A stretch of 13,368 nt of DNA from an uncultured Acetobacteraceae bacterium (GTDB lineage Bacteria > Pseudomonadota > Alphaproteobacteria > Acetobacterales > Acetobacteraceae), in assembly GCA_937930165.1 (NCBI GenBank), contig CALGVL010000283.1, positions 1 through 13,368 of the forward strand. Direction: 5' to 3'. The number at the start of each line of letters is the position of its first letter. The stretch's first letter is position 1. A model generated the notes under the pieces. That model was not told where the DNA came from, did not search any database, and was given only the letters and a program-made list of their open reading frames with translations. The translations under genes were made by a program, and so were the position numbers. Positions 6,431 to 12,691 of this stretch are shown here, piece by piece.

Positions 6431-6784
6431 ATGCGCCAGCCACAGGACAGGGATCTCCGCGTGATGCAGGCCGGAATGAGACGGAAGGCCGCAGGGCGGC
6501 CAAGGCTGGACGGCCGGCGCGTGCTGTTCGAGGTGGAGGTGGATGGCCGGGCCATCCCCTGCTCCATCTCCCTCCCTAGCCTGCAGGATATCGGCATGCG
6601 CCGGCATATGCGGCCGGAGGACGCGCTGCAATGCTTTGGCCAGGAGTGGCCACGGATTGAAGCCGCCGCACTCCGCAAGCTGCGCGGCCGCGCATCCGTG
6701 ACCGGCGGCGTCCTGAACGTCTGGGCCGACGACCTGGAGGACGGGCCAGAGGAGGACAGGGGGCCGGAGCCGCGGGCGGGGTGA
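6431..6784 (+). CDS. DUF1488-like small protein
   Basis: Residues 28-101 (counted from the ATG at 6431) resemble DUF1488: VLFEVEVDGRAIPCSISL (31-48) with one conserved-looking cysteine, LQDIG (51-55), then ALQCFGQEWPRIEAAALRKL (65-84), matching the family pattern of a small beta sheet followed by a helix with 'F...W..IE..A..K'. The C-terminal tail is acidic, EDGPEEDRGPEP (103-114). The family function is unknown and it is small and cytosolic. The start is uncertain. ATG 6431 has AGGA nearby. ATG 6464 gives 106 residues with AGGGA upstream. ATG 6323 gives 153, but the extra N-terminus looks non-coding. It probably forms its own unit, 235 bases after the MFS gene, and converges on prpB. Confidence 0.55.
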   Translation: MRQPQDRDLRVMQAGMRRKAAGRPRLDGRRVLFEVEVDGRAIPCSISLPSLQDIGMRRHMRPEDALQCFGQEWPRIEAAALRKLRGRASVTGGVLNVWADDLEDGPEEDRGPEPRAG

Positions 6785-6793
6785 CGCCCGCGG
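6770..6793. terminator. Strong bidirectional stem-loop between convergent genes
   Basis: CCGCGGGCG (6770-6778) and CGCCCGCGG (6785-6793) form a perfect 9-bp all-GC stem. The six-base loop contains the TGA stop of the DUF1488-like gene. It lies between that gene and the convergent prpB stop at 6804. It is the longest perfect stem I found among the gene-end hairpins. No T tract is present on either side. Confidence 0.52.
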
Positions 6794-6803
6794 CGCCCGC
6801 GCC

Positions 6804-7727
6804 TCAGTCGCGCTGCGGCATGGCCTGCGGCACGACGGTCTTCACCAGGGTCGAGTCCAGCGCCTCATAGGCGGCGTAGTCGATGGTGGCGTAGAGTTCC
6901 GCCCGCGTTTGCATGCGGTCCACCATCTTATGCGTGCCGCCGTCGCGGCGGATGGCGGCATAGAGTTCCTCCACCGCCTTGGCCGCGACGCGCAGGTGGG
7001 AGACGGGCCAGATCACCATCGAATAGCCCATCTCCTGGAATTCCTGTGCCGTGAAGAAGGGCGTGCGGCCGAATTCGGTCATGTTCGCCAGCAGCTTCAC
7101 GCCGGGCATCCGCCGCGCGAACTCACGGAACATCTCGGCATTGGTCAGCGCCTCGGGGAAGATCGCGTCGGCGCCGGCCTCCAGATAGAGCTTCGCCCGC
7201 GCCACCGCGCCGTCCATGCCCTCGCTCGCCGCCGCATCGGTGCGGGCGATGATGTAGAGGTGCTTCCGCGCCTTGCGCGCCGCCGCCACCTTGGCCGCCA
7301 TGTCGCGCGCATCGGCCAGCTTCTTGTCGTTCAGGTGGCCGCACTTCTTCGGCAGAAGCTGGTCCTCCAGATGCACCGCGCCGGCCCCGGCTTCCTCGAA
7401 GCTGCGGACCATGTGCATGACGTTCAGCGCCTCGCCATAGCCGGTATCGCCGTCCACCAGCATCGGCAGGCCGGCGGCGCGGGACACCTGGCGGATCCAG
7501 AAGCAGACCTCATCCACGGTGATCATGCCGAGATCGGGCAGGCCCATGGTCGCGGTCATCGCCGCGCCGGAAAGATACAGGGCCTCGAATCCGGCCTTCT
7601 TCGCCAGCAATGCCGCAAGGCCGAAATGCGCCCCCGGCATCTGCAAAATCTCCGGCCGGTCCAGCAGGCGGCGGAAGCGGAGGCCGGCGGGCTCCTCCGG
7701 GACATCGGCGGCGATGACATAGGGCAT
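6804..7727 (-). CDS. prpB: Methylisocitrate lyase-like protein (isocitrate lyase/PEP mutase superfamily)
   Basis: The 307-residue enzyme matches PrpB in length and motifs. YLSGAAMTA (51-59) forms the substrate loop. VDGDTGYG (91-98) carries the Mg-binding aspartates 92 and 94. HLEDQ (119-123) precedes the catalytic loop PKKCGH (126-131), with Cys129 as the general acid. Arg162, PEAL (191-194) and ANMTEFGRTP (214-223) follow. The C-terminal MQTRAELY and YAAYEALD segments (272-291) are typical. PrpB cleaves 2-methylisocitrate to pyruvate and succinate in the methylcitrate cycle. Related lyases act on 2,3-dimethylmalate or oxaloacetate, so the exact substrate is open. No prpC or prpD is in the window. 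GAGGGAG sits about ten bases before the ATG, and the gap to the upstream transporter stop is only 13 bases, so the two are almost certainly cotranscribed. Confidence 0.87.
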   Translation of the reverse strand: MPYVIAADVPEEPAGLRFRRLLDRPEILQMPGAHFGLAALLAKKAGFEALYLSGAAMTATMGLPDLGMITVDEVCFWIRQVSRAAGLPMLVDGDTGYGEALNVMHMVRSFEEAGAGAVHLEDQLLPKKCGHLNDKKLADARDMAAKVAAARKARKHLYIIARTDAAASEGMDGAVARAKLYLEAGADAIFPEALTNAEMFREFARRMPGVKLLANMTEFGRTPFFTAQEFQEMGYSMVIWPVSHLRVAAKAVEELYAAIRRDGGTHKMVDRMQTRAELYATIDYAAYEALDSTLVKTVVPQAMPQRD

Positions 7728-7740
7728 GGAACCGGCTCCC

Positions 7741-9162
7741 TCAGCGGAAGAAGATGAACGTTACCAGTATGAACAGCGGCACCAGGATGGCCACGGCCCA
7801 GGCGCAATAGCCGAAGAAGCTCGGCATCCGCACCCCCTGCTCCTCCACGATGGCCTTGACCATGAAATTCGGCGCATTGCCGATATAGCTGTTGGCGCCC
7901 ATGAAGACGGCGCCGCAGGAGATGGCGGCGAGGATCAGCGCCCCCGGCCCCATCAGATGCGCGGGATCGCCCCCGGCCATGTTGAAGAAGACCAGATAGG
8001 TTGGCGCATTGTCGAGGAAAGAGGACAGCACCCCGGTCAGCCAGAAATAGACCCAGGGGATCGGCTGCCCGGCCGCATCCGAGGTCAGCGCCACCAGCGG
8101 TGCCGCAGCCCCTTCCAGCCCGGCGCGCAGGATGGAGAGCATCGGCGCCATGCAGATGAAGATGGCGGCGAAGAGTTTCGCGACCTCCGCCATTGCGCCC
8201 CAGGCGAAGCCGTTCGCCTCCCTGAGCGCGGCGGGCGTGAAGCGGATGGAGAGGCAGGTGATGGCCAGGAAGGCGCAGATCGCCACCAGCCGCTCCAGGC
8301 CGATGTGCTCGCCGAGGATCGTCACCTCCCCTGGCTGCCAGACACCCTGCATCAGCACGCAGCCGACGATCCCGCCGATCAGCGCCACGTTCAGCCACCC
8401 CTCGATCGCGAGCCGCTCCCGCGGACCGGTCACGGGCGGCACCGGATTCTCCTTCGCCCAGGCCCAGGAATCGATGGCCCAGTAGAGTGCCAGCAGGAGC
8501 ACGGTGCAGAACAGGAATTCGGCGAAGAGATGCGTCGTCGTCCAGAAGAAGCCCACACCCCGGAGGAAGCCGAGATAGAGCGGCGGGTCGCCCAGCGGCG
8601 TCAGGCTGCCGCCGATATTGCTGACCAGGAAGATGAAGAAGATGAAGGTGTGCATCTTGCGCCGGCGGAAGGCATTGGCCCGCAGCACCGGCCGGATCAG
8701 CAGCATGGAGGCGCCGGTCGTGCCCATCACCGAGGCAAGGACGGTGCCGACTGCCAGCAGCGCCACATTGGTCCCCGGCGTGCCGACCAGGCTCCCTCGC
8801 AGCAGCACGCCGCCCCCGGCGGTGTAGAGGGCAAGCAACAAGGTCGTGAAGGGAAGATACTCCTGCACCAGGACGTGCCAGGCCTCCTGCGCTGCCGCCC
8901 CGGGGCCGAAGGCGATGGCGAAGGGCAGCAGCAGCACCGCCGCCCAGCCGGCGGCGATCTTGCCGTAATGATGGTGCCAGATATGCCCGGCCATGACCGG
9001 CATCAGCGCGATGGACAGCAACAGCCCGACGAAGGGCAATCCCCAGAGCAGCGACAACTGCCGCGGATCCACCGCCTCCGCCGCCAGGGCCGGGGCGGAA
9101 CCCAGCATCAGCCCTGCCGCCGCCATCATGCAGGCCCGGCCCGAAATCCTCAGACTCGCCAC
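7741..9162 (-). CDS. CitMHS_2/NhaD-type sodium:proton antiporter or citrate transporter
   Basis: The 473-residue membrane protein has a cleavable-looking N-terminal signal (residues 1-28, ending APALAA) and about 11-12 hydrophobic segments. Motifs fit the ion transporter superfamily branch annotated as putative citrate transport or sodium:proton antiporter: NIGGSLTPLGDPPLYLGFL (182-200), SSFLDNAPTY (380-389) and GANSYIGNAPNFMV (422-435). The paired re-entrant 'G.P' and 'DNAPT' loops are where cation and substrate bind in relatives. It starts at a GTG (9162), supported by GGGGGAG about six bases upstream. It is the first gene of a minus-strand pair with prpB, suggesting it imports the tricarboxylate or related acid that the lyase handles, although Na+/H+ exchange without a carboxylate remains possible. 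It is divergent from coxG across 223 bases. Confidence 0.85.
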   Translation of the reverse strand: MASLRISGRACMMAAAGLMLGSAPALAAEAVDPRQLSLLWGLPFVGLLLSIALMPVMAGHIWHHHYGKIAAGWAAVLLLPFAIAFGPGAAAQEAWHVLVQEYLPFTTLLLALYTAGGGVLLRGSLVGTPGTNVALLAVGTVLASVMGTTGASMLLIRPVLRANAFRRRKMHTFIFFIFLVSNIGGSLTPLGDPPLYLGFLRGVGFFWTTTHLFAEFLFCTVLLLALYWAIDSWAWAKENPVPPVTGPRERLAIEGWLNVALIGGIVGCVLMQGVWQPGEVTILGEHIGLERLVAICAFLAITCLSIRFTPAALREANGFAWGAMAEVAKLFAAIFICMAPMLSILRAGLEGAAAPLVALTSDAAGQPIPWVYFWLTGVLSSFLDNAPTYLVFFNMAGGDPAHLMGPGALILAAISCGAVFMGANSYIGNAPNFMVKAIVEEQGVRMPSFFGYCAWAVAILVPLFILVTFIFFR

Positions 9163-9286
9163 GCGCTCTCCCCCCTGTCCGGACCCGCCCCTGATACAGG
9201 AAGGCTCGCGAGATCACGAGGCCGAGGGGCGGCGGCAGCGCGGGGGCCCCTGGATTGGGTCTGCGTCATGCCTGCCAGTCTCCCCG

Positions 9287-9302
9287 GAACCGGCTCCGGT
9301 TC
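9287..9302. promoter_or_regulatory. 16-bp palindrome in the transporter/coxG divergent spacer
   Basis: GAACCGG and CCGGTTC form perfect 7-base arms separated by CT. The site lies 84 bases before the coxG start and 125 bases before the transporter start on the other strand, a typical place for an operator serving divergent units. The compact two-base centre favours a protein site over an RNA hairpin. GGAACCGGCTCC, covering most of it, recurs at 7729-7740 immediately before prpB. No regulator gene is adjacent. Confidence 0.38.
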
Positions 9303-9385
9303 AACGGGCGGGTGGGTGCTGCGGTCCGGGGGTTTCCCTTCCCCGCCCTCCCCCGTAAGGTCCGGCGCAAACTCGGGAGCAGGCC

Positions 9386-10177
9386 ATGGAAATGACCGGC
9401 GAGCGGCGCATCCCAGCGCCGCGCCAGCAAGTCTGGGAAGCACTGAACGACCCTGAGGTGCTGCGCGCCTCCATCCCCGGCTGCGAATCGGTCGAGCGCA
9501 TCGGCGAGGACCAATTCCAGGCCCGGGTCGCGGTGAAGCTCGGGCCGATGTCCGCCAAATTCGGCGGCAAGGTGAAGCTGGAGAACCTGAACCCGCCCGC
9601 CAGCTACACGATTTCGGGAGAAGGCAGCGGCGGCGCCATGGGCTTCGCCAAGGGCGGCGCCGATGTGGCGCTGGAGGAGCTGTCCGCCACCGAAACCCTG
9701 CTGAAATACCAGGTGAAGGCCCAGGTCGGCGGCAAGATGGCGCAGCTCGGCGCCCGGCTGATCGACAGCACGGCGAAACAGATGGCGGACCAGTTCTTTG
9801 ACCGGTTCAGCCGCCAGTTCGCTCCGGCGCCGGAGGTGCAACCGGGCGCTGCCGTGCCGGTTGAGGCGGGCTCCACAGCAGGAGCCGCGGAAATGGCCCA
9901 AGCCCCATCCGATGCCAGGCCGGTGCCCGGGACCGATACCGAGTATCTCGGCCACCCGGAGCGACTGAAGACCAGCCCCGTCACCCATTACGGCGTGCCG
10001 CCGGTGACCGGGCGCACCGACACCGCGAAGCAGGGCGAGGTGTCCCCCCCACCCTCCACCCCGGAGGATTTCCGCCCGATGCGCCTGCTGGGGGCGACCG
10101 AGTATTTCGGCTTGCCGATCCAGTTCTGGATCGGCGCCGCGCTGATGGTCGTCATCCTGCTGCTGTTCCTGGCGTGA
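9386..10177 (+). CDS. coxG: CoxG family SRPBCC protein with C-terminal membrane anchor
   Basis: Residues 1-147 are a CoxG-type SRPBCC (START-like) domain: GERRIPAPRQQVWEALNDPE (5-24), IPGCESVE (30-37), VAVKLGPMSAKFGGKV (48-63), the glycine-rich GEGSGG (78-83) and GGKMAQLGARLID (115-127). A Pro/Ala linker (about 148-230) follows, then a single hydrophobic C-terminal segment (about 246-263), giving a tail-anchored cytoplasmic protein. CoxG proteins recruit CO dehydrogenase-type molybdenum hydroxylases to the membrane or deliver the quinone electron acceptor. The linker and tail carry three similar short motifs: TEYLGHP (185-191), THYGVPP (200-206) and TEYFGLP (238-244). The ATG at 9386 has GGGAGCAGG upstream. 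It is the first gene of the plus-strand cox accessory operon and lies 44 bases before coxD. Confidence 0.9.
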   Translation: MEMTGERRIPAPRQQVWEALNDPEVLRASIPGCESVERIGEDQFQARVAVKLGPMSAKFGGKVKLENLNPPASYTISGEGSGGAMGFAKGGADVALEELSATETLLKYQVKAQVGGKMAQLGARLIDSTAKQMADQFFDRFSRQFAPAPEVQPGAAVPVEAGSTAGAAEMAQAPSDARPVPGTDTEYLGHPERLKTSPVTHYGVPPVTGRTDTAKQGEVSPPPSTPEDFRPMRLLGATEYFGLPIQFWIGAALMVVILLLFLA

Positions 10178-10221
10178 GCACTCGGGCCGCCCGCCGCCGG
10201 GGCAGGGCAAGGAGCTAGAGC

Positions 10222-11139
10222 GTGAACCGAAGCGCGAAACCGGACCTGCCAGAGAGCGTCGAGGCCACCCAGCGACTCCTCGCCGCGGGTGGCTATGTCG
10301 CGGACCGGGCACTGGCAACCACGGTGCACCTCGCCCTGCGGATGGGCCGGCCGCTCTTCCTGGAGGGCGAGCCCGGCACCGGCAAGACGGAGATCGCCAA
10401 GGTCCTGGCCAGCCAGCTCCCGCGCCGGCTGGTGCGGCTGCAATGCTATGATGGGCTGGACCTCTCGGCCGCGGCCTATGAGTGGAACCATGCGCGCCAG
10501 CTCATGGCGATCCGCCTGGCCGAGGCCGCAGGCGAGACCGATCGCGCCGCCCTGGAACGCGGCATCTATGACCGCCGATACCTGCAGGAGCGGCCTCTGC
10601 TCCAGGCCCTGTCGCCGGAAGGCGGCCCGGCGGTGCTGCTGATCGACGAGCTCGACCGCGCCGACGAGCCCTTCGAGGCCTTCCTGCTGGAGATCCTGGC
10701 CGATTTCCAGATCACCGTGCCGGAACTCGGCACCATCCGGGCGGATGTGCCGCCGGTGGTGGTCATCACCTCCAACCGGACGCGGGAGGTGCATGACGCC
10801 ATCCGCCGCCGCTGCCTCTATCACTGGGTGGACTATCCGGATGCGGCGCGGGAGCGCGCCATCCTGAAGATCCGCGCGCCCGGCGTGCCGGAACGCCTCT
10901 CGGCGGAGGTCGTGGCCTTCGTGCAGAGGCTGCGCGGCGGCGACTATTTCAAGCTGCCCGGCGTGGCGGAGACGATCGACTGGGCCGCCGCCCTCGCCGC
11001 CCTGGATGCGAAGGAGCTGGAGCCGGCCGCAGTAGATGAGACGCTCGGCGTGCTCCTGAAGTACCAGGACGACATCGCCAAGCTGCGCGGCGCCGAGGCG
11101 GCGAAACTGGTCGCCGAGGCCAAGCAGGCTGCCGCATGA
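10222..11139 (+). CDS. coxD: MoxR family AAA+ ATPase (CoxD-type)
   Basis: The 305-residue ATPase has Walker A GEPGTGKT (49-56), Walker B AVLLIDELDRAD (137-148), sensor-1 TSN (183-185) and an arginine-finger region RRRC (196-199), with a small C-terminal helical lid. The YEWNHARQL segment (86-94) is characteristic of MoxR/CoxD members. In CO dehydrogenase systems, CoxD and CoxE act as an AAA+ chaperone and VWA pair that finishes the Cu/S-containing active site. In other MoxR-VWA pairs they insert cofactors or remodel metalloenzymes. The start is a GTG at 10222 with AAGGAG eight bases upstream. The stop overlaps the next start as ATGA (11136-11139), indicating translational coupling with coxE. 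Confidence 0.92.
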   Translation: MNRSAKPDLPESVEATQRLLAAGGYVADRALATTVHLALRMGRPLFLEGEPGTGKTEIAKVLASQLPRRLVRLQCYDGLDLSAAAYEWNHARQLMAIRLAEAAGETDRAALERGIYDRRYLQERPLLQALSPEGGPAVLLIDELDRADEPFEAFLLEILADFQITVPELGTIRADVPPVVVITSNRTREVHDAIRRRCLYHWVDYPDAARERAILKIRAPGVPERLSAEVVAFVQRLRGGDYFKLPGVAETIDWAAALAALDAKELEPAAVDETLGVLLKYQDDIAKLRGAEAAKLVAEAKQAAA

Positions 11140-12365
11140 GCGACTTGGCCTCCGCCGCAACCGTCGCCGGCCTCTCCGGCGCGGGCGGCGGGGCGCTGGC
11201 GGCGAATCTCCTCGCCTTCGCGCGGCTGCTGCGGCGGGCGGGGTTGCCGGTCGGGGCGACCGACACGCTCTCGGCGCTTGAGGCGCTGACGCAGATCGAT
11301 ATTGGCGACCGGCGCCAGGTGCATGCGGCGCTGCGGGCCGTCATGGTCCACCGGCGCGAGCATTTCGAACTCTTCGACCAGGCCTTCCTGCTGTTCTGGC
11401 GCGACCCGGAGGCCGGGAAGAACGCCGCTGCCATGGCACTGCTGGAGGGCATGAAGGAGAAGGCGAAGCCTCCCCCCGCCAGCCGCCGCATCGCCGAGGC
11501 CATGACCCCGCCCCGCACCCCCCCGCCCCCGCCGCGGCCGGAGGAGGAGGAGCGGCCGCCGCAGGACATGACCCTGACGGTCAGCGAGCGCGAGCGGCTG
11601 CAGACCATGGATTTCGAGGCCATGTCGGCCGCCGAGATCGCCGAAGCGAAGAAGGAGATCCGCCGCCTCGTCCTGCCGCTGGATGCCCGCCCGACCCGCC
11701 GCTTCCGCCCGGATCCGCAGGGGCCGACCGTGGATCTGCGCGCCACCATCAAGGCCAGCCTGCGCCAGGGTGGCGAATTGCTCAGCCTGGAGCGGCGCCG
11801 CCGCGTCACCCGCCCGCCGCCGCTGGTGGCGCTCTGCGACATCTCCGGCAGCATGTCCCGCTACGCGCAGGTGCTGCTGCATTTCCTGCACGCCGTGACC
11901 AATGACCGGGACCGCGTGCACAGCTTTCTCTTCGGCACGCGCCTGACCAATGTGACGCGCCAATTGCGCCACCGCGACGCGGAAGTGGCTTTCGAGCTGG
12001 TCTCGCATATCGTCCCGGACTGGCAGGGCGGCACGCGCATCGGCGAATCGTTGGAACTCTTCAACCGGCTCTGGGCCCGGCGGGTGCTGGGCCAGGGCGC
12101 TGTGGTGCTGCTCATTACCGATGGGCTGGACCGGGAAGGCGCGAAGGGGCTGGCGGAAGCGACCGACCGGCTGCGCCGCTCCTGCCGCCGGCTGATCTGG
12201 CTGAACCCCCTGTTGCGCTACGCCGGCTTCCAGCCCAGATCACAGGGCATCCGGGCGATGCTTCCGCATGTGGACGAATTCCGCCCGGTGCATAATCTGC
12301 AAAGCCTGCGGGAGCTGGTGGCAACGCTCAGCGACCCGCATGCCGGGAGGAGGATGGCCGCATGA
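11136..12365 (+). CDS. coxE: CoxE-type VWA domain protein
   Basis: The 409-residue protein has an N-terminal helical region (about 20-120, including FARLLRRAGLPVGATDTLSAL), then a Pro/Glu-rich linker (about 124-143) with a run of prolines. A basic segment follows (176-226), then a VWA domain. The MIDAS metal-binding motif is complete: DISGSMS (235-241), GGT with Thr300, and ITDGLD with Asp329. It has no signal peptide or membrane segment, so it is cytoplasmic. CoxE works with the MoxR ATPase CoxD in maturation of CO dehydrogenase-type molybdenum hydroxylases. Its intact MIDAS suggests Mg-dependent binding of a partner. It is coupled at both ends: ATGA with coxD and ATGA with the XdhC N-domain gene. 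Confidence 0.92.
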   Translation: MSDLASAATVAGLSGAGGGALAANLLAFARLLRRAGLPVGATDTLSALEALTQIDIGDRRQVHAALRAVMVHRREHFELFDQAFLLFWRDPEAGKNAAAMALLEGMKEKAKPPPASRRIAEAMTPPRTPPPPPRPEEEERPPQDMTLTVSERERLQTMDFEAMSAAEIAEAKKEIRRLVLPLDARPTRRFRPDPQGPTVDLRATIKASLRQGGELLSLERRRRVTRPPPLVALCDISGSMSRYAQVLLHFLHAVTNDRDRVHSFLFGTRLTNVTRQLRHRDAEVAFELVSHIVPDWQGGTRIGESLELFNRLWARRVLGQGAVVLLITDGLDREGAKGLAEATDRLRRSCRRLIWLNPLLRYAGFQPRSQGIRAMLPHVDEFRPVHNLQSLRELVATLSDPHAGRRMAA

Positions 12366-12691
12366 CCCCTACCCCTGATTCCGAGGATGTCCTGGCAACC
12401 GCCGCCAATTGGCGTGCGGCCGGGGAGACGGTGGCGCTGGCGACGGTGGTGGAGACCTGGGGCAGTTCGCCCCGCCCGGCCGGCTCGCAGCTGGCCGTCA
12501 CCGCCTCCGGCAAGATGGCCGGCAGCGTCTCCGGCGGCTGCATCGAGGGCGCGGTGGCGGAGGCGGCGAAGCAGACCATGGCCACCGGCACGCCGCAGCT
12601 TCTGGATTTCGGCATCAGCGACGAGCGCGCCTGGGAGGTCGGCCTCTCCTGCGGCGGCAAGCTGAAGGTCTTTCTGGAGAAGCTGACGTGA
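12362..12691 (+). CDS. XdhC/CoxI family protein, N-terminal domain only
   Basis: This 109-residue protein corresponds to the XdhC/CoxI N-terminal domain alone: VETWGSSPRPAGSQLAV (30-46), the conserved GSVSGGCIEGAV (54-65) and GLSCGGKL (94-101), then it ends. In full-length XdhC these segments bind the sulfurated molybdenum cofactor and lead into a Rossmann domain. Here the Rossmann domain is a separate downstream gene. Cys60 and Cys97, in the two conserved motifs, are intact. XdhC proteins receive Mo cofactor, help its sulfuration and insert it into xanthine dehydrogenase/CO dehydrogenase-family enzymes. The start overlaps the coxE stop (ATGA) and the stop overlaps the next start (GTGA). The split into two polypeptides is real in this sequence: the two parts are in different frames and each has its own start and stop. 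Confidence 0.88.
   Translation: MTPTPDSEDVLATAANWRAAGETVALATVVETWGSSPRPAGSQLAVTASGKMAGSVSGGCIEGAVAEAAKQTMATGTPQLLDFGISDERAWEVGLSCGGKLKVFLEKLT

Noticed and set aside
5557..6678. Minus-strand frame antisense to the MFS and DUF1488-like genes
   Set aside because: It has shadow-type composition, no ribosome binding site of note, and overlaps a clear MFS gene.
6329..6703. GGCCGCGCATCCGT found at 6329-6342 and again at 6686-6699
   Set aside because: Only two copies; the match is 17 of 18 bases at most, one copy is inside a coding region, and there is no flanking structure. It is compatible with chance in skewed sequence.
7726..9456. Long plus-strand frame antisense to the transporter and running into coxG
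   Set aside because: It mirrors a membrane protein gene and has His/Gln/Gly/Arg-rich shadow composition. It overlaps two well-supported genes and has no family-like motif.
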